A stretch of DNA of 64,000 nucleotides from Papaver somniferum. Its lineage: Eukaryota > Streptophyta > Magnoliopsida > Ranunculales > Papaveraceae. Every line of letters begins with the position of its first letter. Within the stretch, counting starts at the first letter, position 1. A program made the translations under genes and the position numbers. Shown in pieces: positions 22,441 to 34,711 of this stretch. Where the stretch lies: positions 162,952,747-163,016,746 of the forward strand of contig NC_039363.1 of assembly GCF_003573695.1 (NCBI RefSeq). Reading direction: 5' to 3'. The notes beneath the pieces are model-generated. The model saw only the letters and a list, made by a program, of their open reading frames with translations, did not search any database and was not told the origin of the DNA.

Positions 22441-25022
22441 TGAAAAAACTAGGGTATAAAAACCACACCCAATAATTCGTTCAACAATCTGTATGGACTA
22501 ACTCCAATATAATTCTGAGAGTACCAACTTAAAAGCGAGCTCAATCAAGAGATATATCAATGAGCTTAATCTCAATTTCTCAATACAATCTGCATTCGAA
22601 CAGACAGAAATCTGCGAGCCCGATTGATATGAAAAATAACTTGGACGCTATCAAAGACCAACGCCCAAGTGCCAATCAATTCCAATCCAACAATCAAGGT
22701 CGGATTTACCAATTGATTGAATTGGGCACAACTTGTGATATTTCAATTATATAAAAAAATATAATGCGAAAAAGAAATAACATAGACACCAAAAGTTTTG
22801 TTAATGAGGAAACCGCAAATGCAGAAAAACCCCGGGACCTAGTCCATATTTGAACACTACACCGTATTAAGCCGCTACAAATACTAGCCTACTAAAAGTT
22901 AACTTCGGACCAGAATGTAGTTGATCCCTAACCAAGTCTCACAATGATTAACGTATTATCGCGTTCCTTACGCCTCTAGAACCACGCCGGATTCTGCGCA
23001 CTTGATTCCCTTAACTGATCTCACCCACAACTAAGAGTTTATACGACCCAAAGTCGAAGACTTATAAACAAATTTGTCTCCCACAGATAAGTCTATTCTG
23101 ATAGATAAATCTATCTCCCACAGAAGTACATATGAAGTTTTTGCTCTGTCTTTTGATAAATCAAGGTGAACAGGAACCAATTGATAATCCGGTCTTATAC
23201 TCCCGAAGAGCAGCCTAGAAATATCAATCACCTCAAAATAACTTACCTAATGGTGGTAGAAGAATTTATTGCCGAATCACAAAGAATGAGATGAAGAGCT
23301 TTGTGATTACTTTTTATATCTTACCTATCGGAGATTAATCTCGAGCAAATCTTAGAGAAGATAGTACTCAATATGATAGAAGGAGTAAGATAAAAACACG
23401 CTATTACAGAGAAAATAGTTGGGCCTGGCTTCACAAATCCTAAATGAAATATTCAAGTCGTTAACCTGTAATGGTTTCGGAAAAACTTAGGTTAAAGGAG
23501 AATCGACTCTAGTCACAACTAGGACACAGGATAATGACGAGATTAGGTTTTCCAGTTGCTAGAGTTCTCCCTTATATAGTCTTTCAAATCAGGATTTGCT
23601 TTCAATCAAAGCTAATATAGCTTAGTAACAAAGAATTCAATATTCACCGTCAGATGAAATCCTGATTTAAGATGCAAGCTAAGTCTGCTTAAAACCAAAT
23701 CAATATATCTCCACCATTAGATAGCCTTAGATTGTTACACACAAAGGAAATATACCTTCATTTAGATATGGGTAACCGTACCTAAACATGTATATTGAGT
23801 TGGCTCAATAACAGTTAACCGAAGTTAGCCATATGAACATTTTTGTCTTAACCACATTCATCTAACACATCTAGATCAACTATGATGATCAATCAATCAT
23901 GAAAGATAATCAAATGAATGTAATTGTGTTTCACATAGAGTTGTTCAATTGTTCACTATCTCATAGAAATATATATGAACCAATTGAAACAAAATCGATT
24001 GATTCGTAAGAATCAATTCATGAACATCACACCACAGTTTGCAAAGATTGCATTCCTTAATTCATAAATGTTTTAGTTCATGAGTATGAAAAACATACTT
24101 AACCGATTTTAGAACTTTAACCACTAAGTTTGCAAACAGGTACGCAAACTATAGCTTCCGGACTTTGGTCTTGTCCAGCGTTAGCAAACGGGTATGCAAA
24201 CAGCCTTCCTGGACCTAACTTAGGTAGAACCGTTCGCATAATAGTATGCAAACAAGGTTCCCGTACTTTAACAGTTAAAACCGTTCGCATACTAGGTGTG
24301 CAAACAAGGTTCCCGGACCTGAATCATACCAAAACAGTTTGCATACTAGGTACGCATACTGTGATGTATCCAGACAAAGGTTTTTGTTCTAAACTCCCAT
24401 TTCAATCGTTGAAACATCCTTAGAAGATGACAATAGTAGTATCACACAAACTATTAGCTTTAAGTAATTTTCACGTGATCGAATGATCAATACGAAATTT
24501 TCCAAGTCGATATCAAATGATTGTCTCATACAAATCATGTAAGATGTTTCAAGGCAATTTCCACATGATCATCTTTTGACTTATTATTTAGTTTCCAACA
24601 AATAAATTTTTTCCAACTAAACTCGTCAAGAATATGATGAACGTAGCTAAAGCAAAAGCTTCTAACACATATTTCGAGAAATAGATAAGCGAGATAAAAT
24701 CGGCTCGAAATATCAAATGTGTATAATATAAAAGTATATATAGATATATGACTTAGTCTCATTAGGAGATAAAATAGAATAAATTTCTGAGTGATAGATA
24801 ATTTTTAGTCTCCACATACCTTTTGTTGATGAAGTTCCTCCAAGCTCTCCTCAGTAGATCTTCGTCTTCAATCGATGAACGCCGTGAAGTCTAAAGCTCA
24901 ACTATACATTTTATCCTAATCCGAGATATAGCTATAAGTAGACTAGAAATCAAAACTATAGTTTTGATCAACTAAACTTGAGATAGCAACGCTTGCGAGT
25001 TCGACCGAGCAATGCTCTAACA
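22441..25022 (-). mobile_element. 3' LTR of a reverse SIRE/Maximus-like copia element
   Basis: On the minus strand it begins TGTTAGAGCATTGCTCGG (end at 25022) and ends ...TTTTTTCA at 22441. It aligns with the solo copies at 14861-17469 and 32291-34711. A polypurine tract lies immediately outside its 5' end (25023-25034), so this is the 3' LTR of an element whose internal part would lie to the right. That internal part is not seen, because the gypsy complex starts 12 bp away. Minus-strand TATA-type sequence is at about 23573-23578. Confidence 0.8.
24120..24365 (-). repeat. Minisatellite in the copia LTR (U3)
   Basis: Tandem degenerate units containing GGTACGCAAAC, GTATGCAAAC and AAGGTTCCCG, with ACCGTTCGCATA spacers, on the plus strand. 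Same relative position as the repeats at 15470-15830 and 33890-34110. Confidence 0.7.
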
Positions 25023-25034
25023 ATCTTCCCCTTT
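25023..25034 (-). other. Polypurine tract remnant of the copia element
   Basis: Minus strand AAAGGGGAAGAT directly precedes TGTTAGAGC, the classical SIRE/Maximus plus-strand priming site. Cut here by the gypsy insertion. Confidence 0.7.
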
Positions 25035-27524
25035 TGTTGATGGTGGATTTTAGTTCAGGGATAAAATTGTAAAACCAAATTTATGAGCTGACATCCTGCA
25101 AAGGACAAAGCCACTGATAAGTGATGAATACTTCTTCACTTTACTAATTCACCTAGAATGAAGCATGTGGCAACAATCACAGTATTCTGTGAATTAAATA
25201 CACAAAATTCATCCAGGTTGGAGCATGTAGCAACAATCCCATATACCCTGTGAATTTATAGCATTATTAATTAATGTGCGATTAGCCTTGTATTACCTGT
25301 GTTGTTCCCGCAGAACCCTCATTATTGGTGCGGCATGACGACTGAATGTTGCTCTCAGCAGAGTGACATGAATCTCCAAGTATCAATAATGAGGCATGCA
25401 CGAAATACCCGTACAGACGATATATCTCGGTGTGTTATACTAGCCCGATTGAGCATTTGGGTTGTCCATGTCAGTCTCAGAAACAATCACGACCACGCAA
25501 GTTGGCCGCATGATTTAACCAGCCTAGACGATCCTCAACAGGAACAGGCTACCACCTTAATGACCACCAGCGGGCCCGTTTTTGCCCTGGTCGGTCGAAT
25601 ACATACCACGCCTCCCAAAAAACCACCGAACTCCTGCCTAAAGTAGGATGGTGTGGAGCAGCTTGTATGCACAAGACCGCCAATGTCGGTCTCAAAACAG
25701 ATCGCGGCCGTCCAACTTCGCCCGCATGGTTGGACGACATAGGTCCTGCACACCGGCGGGACCCTTTTCTACTTACTTGACCGACCTTCTCACGACCTAG
25801 CCAGGGAGGAGAAAACGCTTGATCGAAGTTCGGCCGACGTGATGCTTTAAGGGTCACAGGAAAGTCCACTAGTGTCTTAAATTGATCACGACCATCCAAC
25901 TTCACCTGCATGATTGGATGGCTTAGATCAAGCCTTTGACCGTGGGACAGGTACACACATGCTCACCACCGGCTCAATGTGGGCCCCACATGGTCGGCCT
26001 CCCCAAAGGAGGAGCATAACTTGCCAAACCGTTAGGTTGAAGTCGTGTACACACGACCGATCCAAAACCCTAATTAGGGTTTGCGGCATGTTACATGTGT
26101 CGCTAATCGATCACGAGCGTCCATCTTCGCAAGGTTGGACGGAGGATGTAGATGTAGACTTAAAAGGTCCCGAGCATGTCAACATGATCACCGTGGGCCC
26201 ATCTACACGCATGACCGATCGACCAAGGCCAACCATGACCGGACGTCTCGAAACGTGCGCCCGAAGTAGGCATGTCGCGCGGTTTCCGACTCCTTTTCGG
26301 CATGGGATTTCTGTTGCAAACCGATCTCAACCACTCAACTTTGCCGGACAAATTGAGTGGCTTAGATCACATATTCATGGGACAATGAGGTACGAACGTG
26401 TACACCGGAAAGCCGTCTACACGCATGCCCGGTCGGTCCTGCCAAAAACGTCTCCCATGCTTGGATTCGACCAAGCTGAAGAGTGATGCTTGCGCACCTC
26501 TTCAAAACCCTAAAACACTATCAACGGTCGCAGATGAGCGTCATAGATCATCTCTTCCGTCCAACTCTACCAGCTTGGTCAGACAACCCAAGCTAGGAGT
26601 TAAGTGGCCAATAGGGTGTCGTGGTGATCACCATCCGTCACCCTACCACGTGGAGTGATCGGCCAAGGGAGGGCTTGCCTGTGCAGCCTCCAAACGATCA
26701 CTCGAAGATGGTTGTACATGATCCTATTCTAAGACTCTTAGTCCGCGACTTATCCGGACAGGCTTCGAAACGGCAATGCTTCATGCATGCTATTTGCGAT
26801 GCATTACATACATCAAATGTACACGATATTTCATAAATATCGATTTCCCAAATAACTTGGTTATTTAACCTAGCATCGTATGCTACCTTCTGTGGGTCCC
26901 ACGATCCACACAATCAAGACATCAAGCATGTCACAAACTTGGGGATATATACTGGGGTATTGGTCTGGAGGTTTACAGTGTGCAGCGTGCAACGCGCCAT
27001 CACAAGAACGTGTCAGGAAGACATGGACGGTGATGATGGGAGAAGTGGTCAAAGACTGATCGTGTGACACTAACACGACCCCACTAATCCATCACTCCAC
27101 TTCCTCCACTTCCCACGAGAGATGAGGGTTGTGCTTTATGACTTGTATAAATAGGTTTTCCGACCTATTTCCAAGACGGTCAGAGACAGAAACCAAGTGT
27201 GGATACAACGTATTCAAACACACAGAGCTTTGCTTACATTATTGTGAGCCAGTTCGGTATTCTGATACAAGTCATAAACAACCAACACCTTCACGGTCTC
27301 AACACCTTCTTCGCTTCCCTCCCTAAGATCAACCCCATCTCCTTCACTTTGTGACTGAAACAAGTCGGGAACAACCATTTCTTGGTTTAGGTCAGAATTA
27401 TACAGATTGATCTCTCGAATCAAAAGCACTCCCGTGCAGTGCATTTTTTTAGGGTTTAGATTCATTTCTCATCCGCACACCCCAAATTACCAAAACCAGC
27501 AGAAATAATTTTCACCCATAAACA
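25035..27524 (+). repeat. LTR 1 (5' LTR of the Tat-like complex)
   Basis: 2,490 bp, begins TGTTGATGGTGG and ends ACCCATAAACA, followed at once by a primer-binding site. It aligns with LTR 2 and LTR 5 over the parts present, with small indels. The frames inside it (for example 25914-26486) are not credible genes. It contains a series of quasi-palindromic modules, each a CCATCCAACTT-like arm and a TTGGATGG-like arm with GATC at the ends. Confidence 0.9.
27146..27153 (+). promoter_or_regulatory. TATA box of LTR 1
   Basis: TATAAATA about 380 bp before the LTR end. The same box is at 49241 (LTR 2), 51927 (LTR 3) and 58453 (LTR 4), in GACTTGTATAAATAGGTT context in most copies. Confidence 0.65.
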
Positions 27525-27526
27525 AT

Positions 27527-27543
27527 TGGCGTCCACAGTGGGA
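27527..27543 (+). other. Primer-binding site of internal region 1
   Basis: TGGCGTCCACAGTGGGA begins two bases after the LTR. The TTGGCG(T/A)CC...GTGGGA form resembles the tRNA-type sites of Tat/Ogre gypsy elements. The equivalent sites are at 49617 and 52311. Confidence 0.65.
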
Positions 27544-27674
27544 GATTAATCTTTCGGCTGCAAAATTGAATTCTCAACATTCATTACAACCTTCTCAATT
27601 TTGGGATACGTCTTGGGTCCGATTCAATCATTAACTTATTCCTTATCGACTTTCATCTCGGTTTTCATTCCACG

Positions 27675-28631
27675 ATGTATCCTCACCCGGTAGATTCTTC
27701 GGAAACCATAGATCATTCAGGTATCATGGGAAGTGTGGCTAGGATGCTGGAGGATGTCCTGGAAAATCAAGCTGGTATCGCTAGAAGGCATAGCGAAACA
27801 TTCCGACTTTTGAACGATATAACATCCCAATTACAAGAAGGATCGGCAGGCATTTACCCAGACGGTGCAAGAAACGCTGAATCGTTATCTAGAAGTCGTT
27901 CATTTACCAGCGGAGATGCGGAGAGAGCGCGTAGCCACAGGGACTCAGGGGAGACGAGCAACATGGTCCAGCTGGCAACGGAGACTCAAGACAACTCCAC
28001 AGAAGAAAAGACTTATCTAGGATGCCACAACTTTTGCCGAATAAAGAAAAAGAACCTGCAGCTTACAGAGCCTTATTGGAAGATTTATATCTCAAGACTC
28101 TTGCCGAAACTCAGAAGACTACCCAATCCACAACGACCTTTCAGCCAAGTGAAGAAATGCTCGAGGAGGGAGAAATCAACAAAGGAACACGTGAGTGCAG
28201 AGGATGGGAGCGTCCAACTCATTCACCCAGCAATGATATTATGACGCCTTCCGCAATCCGTCATCCAGTCAAGCGATCTGAGGATATGATGACACACACT
28301 GGTTTTCCAACTCCGTCTCCGAAACGTGCCCCACATCAAAGCCACAGAGAGATCACGACGTCCACTAACGCAAGAAAGGCTGGACTCAAGGTATCCTCAT
28401 TTCCTGTTCCCAATGAAGAAGACCTTGGAGCTGTTGGAGGCCTGGGTGCAAAACGGAGAGGTACAGCTGCCTCCTGTATGGCGTCAACCGAATGATCAAG
28501 AAGTGATAAATCCGAGATATTTCCATTATCATCGATTCCTTCATCACCCTACTAGTGAATGCAACGCCTTGAAACGCATTGTTCAGGAGAAGCTTAATTC
28601 AGAAGAGTTGATTTCCCTCTCTAGAAATTAA
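27675..28631 (+). pseudogene. gag remnant of internal region 1 (Tat-like)
   Basis: Begins ATG-TAT-CCT (MYPHPVDSSETIDHS). Coding continues over three overlapping frames: 27675-28244, 28022-28495 and 28326-28631, so at least two frameshifts interrupt it. The last frame holds SRYPHFLFPMKKTLELLEAW followed by PRYFHYHRFLHHPTSECNAL, matching the degenerate zinc-knuckle end of Tat-lineage gag (family pattern YC.(Y/F)H...HPT..C). The first knuckle cysteine is replaced, leaving only H and the last C. No protease, RT, RNase H or integrase follows. Gag would form the virus-like particle. The element cannot encode its own polymerase. Confidence 0.7.
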
Positions 28632-29063
28632 TGCGTACGACTTCCTTGAAGAGATTGCTCGGGAAGATTCAGTTTCATGCAAATGAGGTTCCAAAGAGCA
28701 AGTAAGTTCTATCAAACGATTTTACTAGAAAGATAGTTTTAGAATTTACTTGGGACTTGACATCCCACACGTGGAGAAATAAATTCAATGATCAAACACC
28801 ATGCTTGTTTCCCTTCATGTTTCCTTTTTTACACGATATTTGCAATTTCATATGACATGTGCAATCATTCATAACCAAGATGCAAATTCCATTTTAGAAT
28901 AAACTCTTTCGGAAAAATCATTCACAAAACTATCTCAAAATAAACCAATTCAAAATTCAACCACCTATTAGTTCAAAACCTAAAATCAAATTGTGAAAGG
29001 AAATCCTCACAATCACTCAAAAAAGCATCTAAAGAAAGAACACAAGTAGGCGGCACGAATCCT
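28632..29063. other. Noncoding spacer between sense gag and antisense gene
   Basis: AT-rich; lies at the convergent 3' ends of the sense gag remnant and the antisense PMD gene. The matching place in internal region 2 has lost 915 bp. Confidence 0.5.
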
Positions 29064-31786
29064 TCAAGGAAAGTCCTTCAACAACAACTCGTCGTTCCGA
29101 GCAAGAGCAGCTTTCATCCTTTGGAGCACGGCCTGTTTCAGCTTCAACTCCCTAGACAACCTTTTAATATCTTCTTCCTGGCGAGTAACGCATTCCGTGG
29201 AGGGAAGTTCGCCTTGCAGTTTCTGAAGCTCCCGGATTTCATAAATCCCTTTGAAGAACCAAGGAGCGTTGAAATCGTACTGCACAAACACGTCTCGGTG
29301 GCACTTCTAGTCTTCAATCATCTCCTCAGAAACGGTACGACCAGTCATGACGCTCATCCCGTGAATGGAAAATAAAGCTTCTTGGACGCGATTGACCAAT
29401 GCAAGGATACTTTTGAGCTTCGTGGTGGTAGCAATGTTGTCATGCTTCTTCCATATCACCGTGTATAACTCCTCGAACCGATCCGGCACATTGAATCCCC
29501 CAACCAACACATGACCTGCATGGGGGGTATCGAAGGGAGGATCAAAGATGTCCCCAGAGACAACAGGTTGCACTACCAAGGCTTCGTCAGTCACAGAATC
29601 CTTTCCAGCTACGGAGGATTCTTCAGAAGGAGTTTCCCCATCAGTCGCAGGAACTTGTTGGGATTTTTCAGAGGGAGGAGTCGCCGTGGCTATCTTATCA
29701 TTTGGAGAAGCTTGTTCGATCGCAGGAGGTTTAGGAAAAACCGCATCAACAGTCACGGGTGTAGTCTCTATGTCATTCCCCACGTGGGTCGTTTTACTCT
29801 GAAGCCTGATATCTGCCACAACTTCATCTACAAGTTCAACGAAACGCTCTGACACATTGCCGTCCTGGGGAAAGCTTCCTGCATCAACCACTGAGCCTGC
29901 ATCATCCTTTTCATCATCGCAAAGAGTATTAGTATTTCCAGATTCCTCATTATGAAGATCAGTGTTTCCAGGCTTCTCATTATGAATAGTGCCAATCTTG
30001 TGAAAACGTTTTCTTTCGGGATCCCCTGATTTCAAACAAGAATCACCTTTAAAAGAGATTACTCTAGAAAGTAAAGGAGTCAACAGAAAAGGGATTTAAA
30101 AGTACCTGCATATTTGAAGAATTGAAAGCCACGAAACCACATGCCTGCTTCTTAGACCTCACTCCTGCTTGGGGACTGCAGTCATCAGCTCTGGTTCGTT
30201 TACCTGGGAGTGCCTTCAACCGAAAATGCTTCTTCAAAGTTTCAGAAGATGGTTCGCCGCGGGAAACTACTACAACCTCCTCTGAGAACTTCTGAAAAAT
30301 TAACAGTTGTTCCCTCCAAAATTCCTTATACTTGTCAGTTACCACTGGATTTCTTCTGATATGCAAGAAAAGAAGGCTCTGCACTGACGTAAACGTGTCA
30401 GCATTAAGGATGTCAGGGAAAAGTTCTTTTGAAGGCATCGGTGGATGAAGAAATGGAACACCCTGGTCAAACCCCATTTATCGAGCATCCCTGTCAATGT
30501 TGTCAGGAGTCACGGTAAATGCTTCGTCAAATAAAGAAGGGATATATCCTGGAATGCAGCTTCGCAAGTAAATGAATTCTCCAAGACTCGCGGTTTCAAC
30601 ATCAGTACGCATCACAACATCAGGAGCAATAACAAAAGTCTTTGGTTGAACAATAGAAGGATGAATCGGTCCCCATGGACGGAAATCTATGGAGTGCATA
30701 TTTTCGAAGACATCCACGAGATTCACACCGGTCTTGAGGTGTCTCTTCTGCCAACGGAGTATCCCCGAACCACCATACAAATTGTTGAGTGAAGTTGCAG
30801 GAGCAGAAGCATAGCTTTTGAAATGCTCCCACAAACACGCCTGAAGAAAAGGATGTGGATATGCAACTCCACCTTCTTATACCCGTTGGAAGCGTGCATG
30901 TATGTTGCTAAGGCATCCAGATGAGAATACAGTGATCCAAGAAACAAGGCACCTAGAGGAAGGACCTCACCTTTTTCCAGACTTATAGCAAACATAACGA
31001 GATCACCTCTTATGGTCTTCCTTCCAGAGCCGTCATCAAATATGTCCCTGGATAGCCACAAAGACAGGAATGCAATCACACTAAGCTCATCTTCCAACTA
31101 CTGATTTGGTTCGGATTTGCAGGAGACCACTCCGACAACCACCAAGTTTAAAAGCATTTTGTATCTTTTTTCTCCAGGTCATCGAATTCTTCCGCCTTTC
31201 GAAGTATAGCGTCATAATCACGACGTTCTGCATCAGAAAGTTTGTACAAAAAGCTTCCGGCAACAGGCAGGTTCATCAACGCAACTACACTTTCCAGAGT
31301 AACGGTCATCTCTCCCCATCTACATATGGTTGTATGAGTAGAAGGACGCCACCGAGAAATGAAAGTGATCAAGCCAACGACATCTTTCTTAATTTGAAGA
31401 GTGGCGGATGCCATGACCGCATCAAGGATTTGCGCTTTGATCAAATTAGCTTTAATACTCTTATTATTCAGCATGCGTCTCATCCACCCTTCATAAGGAC
31501 CCAGCGGAGTATGACAAATCTTGAAGTCAATAGGTGAGGGTGGATATTCATTTCTCCGAAGGCACAATCTCATCACAAGTGCTGAAGAAGAGGATGGATC
31601 AACTTCCATATTTTCTGAACATGAGAGCAGGACTATATTGTGAGAAGGATGTTTTCTAATATTCGGAAAAGGCACGATGAACAACTCATCATCTATGTTT
31701 GGCATATCTTTGAAACTGTCAACACTCCCTGACTTGGCATCAGCATTATCCCCAAAAGACATCTTGACAGGAGCCCTTTTGTTCAT
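29064..31786 (-). pseudogene. Antisense plant-mobile-domain (PMD) protein gene, copy 1, broken
   Basis: Reverse-strand frames in order: from the ATG at 31786 to 31148, then 31097-30723, 30834-30478, 30477-30064, 30083-29307 and 29291-29064. The N-terminal half shows PMD blocks: GPYEGWMRRML, FISRWRPSTHTTICRWGEMT then VALMNLPV, and AFLSLWLSRDIF followed by LGALFLGSLYSHLDAL. The C-terminal part is acidic, then a Glu/Lys/Arg-rich helix resembling a coiled coil (about 29070-29230). PMD proteins (MAIN/MAIL type) are nuclear in plants and also ride in transposons. Lesions relative to copy 2: one base lost near 30852 (frame change), and Lys to TAA at 30478-30480. There is also a TAG near 29305, and a break near 31100-31148 shared by both copies. 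It runs opposite to gag. Confidence 0.75.
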
Positions 31787-31949
31787 TATACAATACAAAA
31801 AAAACAACGGGGAAGTCAGTACTTGTATGAAGACGCATGGGATGTGTAGTCACGCACGACAGGACACACATTCACGTTAAAGTACACAAGGTTGGGCAAA
31901 GCAAGCACGTCGTGGGTCCGGGTCAAAGCAGGTAACAAACACTGCTCGG

Positions 31950-32222
31950 ATGAAGCAAGGAGCAAGGCTGATATCACGTCACGCAGGTATTGGGTCACGT
32001 CGGTCAAGGCCGATCAAGGTTACAAAGCTGATATTGGGTCAGTCACGCAAGCAAGGCTGGTATTTGGCCACGTCAGCAAACAAGGCCGGTGTTTGTCAAG
32101 TCCGATCAAGGTCACAAGGCTGGTATTGGGCCAGTCACGCAACCAAGGTTGGTATTGGGCCACGTCAGCAAACATGACCGGTGTTGGTCAAGGCCACAAG
32201 GCTGGTATAAGGTCAATGTTCC
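31950..32222 (+). repeat. Minisatellite, GGCTGGTATTGGGCCACGTC units
   Basis: Tandem diverged units of about 30-60 bp containing GCTGGTATTGG(G/T), CACGTCAGCAAACAAGG and GTGTTGGTCAAGGCC. The same array sits at the matching position in internal region 2 (62100-62345) and in the nested element (55310-55700). It lies in the presumed leader or intron of the antisense gene. Confidence 0.8.
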
Positions 32223-32290
32223 ATCAGGTGTACATGGTGGGACCCACGTTCAATCAAGCATGTAAGGTGGGGCTAGCATTCATTTGCAGG

Positions 32291-34711
32291 TGAAAAAGCA
32301 GGGGTCTAGCAAAACCACCCAATATTTCGTTAGCAATCTGTATGGACTAACTCCGAAAGACTTTGTTAGTGAATCAACTAGACAGTCAGACTCAATCTAG
32401 ATAAAAGTATCTCAAGTAGTTATTATCTCAATTTCTCGATTTGATTTCTACTCAAGCTAAAATCAATAGCGAGTCTTTATCAAAGAGAGATAACTTGGAC
32501 GGTACCAAAGACTAATGTCTAAGGATCAATCAACTACAATCAACAACCAAAAGTTGGATTAGAGAAGTTGATGATCACGAACGCACAACCTGTATTATTT
32601 CTATTATATAAAATATAAGCGGAAAAGAAATAACACAGACACCAGAAGTTTTGTTGACGAGGAAAACGCAAATGCAGAAAAACCCCGGAACCTATTCCAG
32701 ATTGAATACACACTGTATTAAGCCGCTACAGACACTAGCCTACTCCAAGCTAACTTCGGACTGATCTATAGTTGAACCCCTACCAATCTCCCACTGATAC
32801 AAGGTACAGTTGTACTCCTACACCTCTGAACCCAGAAGGACACTGCGTACTTGATTACCTTTGTTGATCTCACCCACAACAAAGATTTGCTGCAACCCAA
32901 AATCATAGACTTGATAATAAACGAATCTGTCTCACACATAAAAGTCTATCAAAAAGATAAATTTGTCTCCCACAGATAAACCCTAGGTTTTGTTCCGTCT
33001 TTAGATATAAAATCAAGGTAACAGGAACCAATTGATAATCCAGACTTATATTCCCGAAGAACGGCCTAGATTAATCAATCACCTCTCTACAATCCTTCCT
33101 GACTACACAAGCGGATTGTCGAGGAATCACAAACAGTGAAACGAAGATGTTTGTGACTTCTTTATCTTTCCTATCGGAGAACTCTCACGATCTCAATCCA
33201 ATCAATCGATTGTACTCGTACGATAGAAGATGCAAGATCAGATCACACAACTACGATAAAAGTAGTATCGGTCTTGCTTCACAACCCCAATGAAGTCTTT
33301 AAGTCGTTAACTCGAGTTTAGAGAAGAAACTCAAGAGTTAATGGAGATCGACTCTAGAGAGAGTACTAGTAGCACACAGACGTGTGGGGATTAGGTTTGC
33401 TAAATGCTAGAAGTCTCCTTTATATAGCCTTCAAATCAGGGTTTTGCCTTAGGTACAAAGCAAACTCTATTCGCCGTTAGATGAAAACCTGATTTAGATT
33501 CAAGCCAATATCTCTCAACCATTAGATCAAAAGACATAGCTTGTCATACACACTTGGATACACGTTTACTGGGTTTGAGAAAAACCATGCCCAAACGAGT
33601 ACACGTATGTTGGTTCAACATGATAACCCAAAAGGTAAACCATATGAGCATCTCATATTAATCATGTTCTTCTTCACCATAACTAGTTCAATTGACTCAA
33701 ATGAACTAGTTAAGAGTTGTTCAATTGCTATGAGATCTTATGTAACTACACAAGACACAATTGAAACAAAGATGATTTGATTCGATTAGAATCGGCTCAT
33801 GAACATTATATCTACGGTTTGCATAAAGCATTCTTTAATAATTAATGTTTCATGTTCAAAGCACATTTTTAGATCATAACCTCTTAAGCTCACAAACAAG
33901 TTCGCGGACTTAAGTTAATCGGTTGAGTTTTCCAAACTCAGCAGAAATTCTCGGGTCGAGAACTTCCGCCAGTTCGCGGACTGGGTTCGCGGACTTAGCA
34001 CACAAATGAGTTTTGGAAATCCCATCAGAAATTCTCGGTCGAGAACTTCTGTCAGTTCGCGGACTGAGTCTGCGGACTAGGTTCGCGTACTTGGCAAGCC
34101 AATTCCATAATCCTACCTATTTCTCTTGATCAACAAAGTTCGAAAACTTCGGTTCAAGCAATACATGGTTATGTAATCTAAACTCTCATTTCAATCATTG
34201 AAATATTCTCAGAGGGCGATATTCAGTCGTGAAGAACAACATACCTTTCTCGTCAGAGCAATTTCCAAAGTGATTGAAACTTTCATGACTTTCGTCACTA
34301 GGTGAAGATAAACCCGATCAAAGCGAAACGCTTTTCCAACACATGATTTCGAGTAAAAGATAAGCAATGAATACTCAGCTCGAAATATCAAGTGTATATG
34401 ATCTAGTCTATACAACATACGACTTTTGTCTCATCAGAAGTAGGAGAAGAATAGATAGACTTTCGAGTGATAGATAAGTTCAAGTCTTCACATACCTTTT
34501 TGTTGATGAAGTTTAACGGTTCCTTGGTGTAGATCTTCGTCGTTGTCGTTGAATCACCATGAAGTCCTTGAGCTCAACTACACTTTTCTTATCCTAGTCT
34601 GAGACTTAGCTAATAGGCTAGAAATCAATACTTTATAGTTTTGATCGCTAACATTGACAAACATGCTTGATATAGCAACGCATGCGAGGTTGACCGAGCT
34701 ATGCTCTAACA
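32291..34711 (-). mobile_element. Solo SIRE/Maximus-like copia LTR inside internal region 1
   Basis: On the minus strand it begins TGTTAGAGCATAGCTCGG and ends ...GCTTTTTCA, aligning with the LTR at 22441-25022. Internal region 2 preserves the empty site, TTTGCACGTATC near 62427. Here the left flank is GCAGG and the right flank ACACG, i.e. a GCACG duplication mutated once on each side. No copia internal sequence remains. A TATATA-type box is near 33419-33426 on the minus strand. Confidence 0.85.
33890..34110 (-). repeat. Repeat block in the solo copia LTR
   Basis: Repeated GTTCGCGGACT and GAGAACTTC(C/T)G(C/T)CAG units on the plus strand (about 33900-34095), at the U3 position of the other minisatellites in this LTR family. 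Confidence 0.7.

Noticed and set aside
25914..26486. 190-codon forward frame in LTR 1, with a 175-codon parallel in LTR 2 (48054-48581)
   Set aside because: It translates the palindromic LTR modules, is Arg/His/Thr-rich without domains, and is broken in LTRs 3 and 4.
25035..27524. Repeated palindromic modules as a CRISPR array
   Set aside because: Spacing and unit sequence are irregular, the units lie in an LTR, and this is plant nuclear DNA.
29511..29852. Forward frames opposite the PMD gene
   Set aside because: Shadows; the reverse strand has the recognisable domain and conservation in copy 2.
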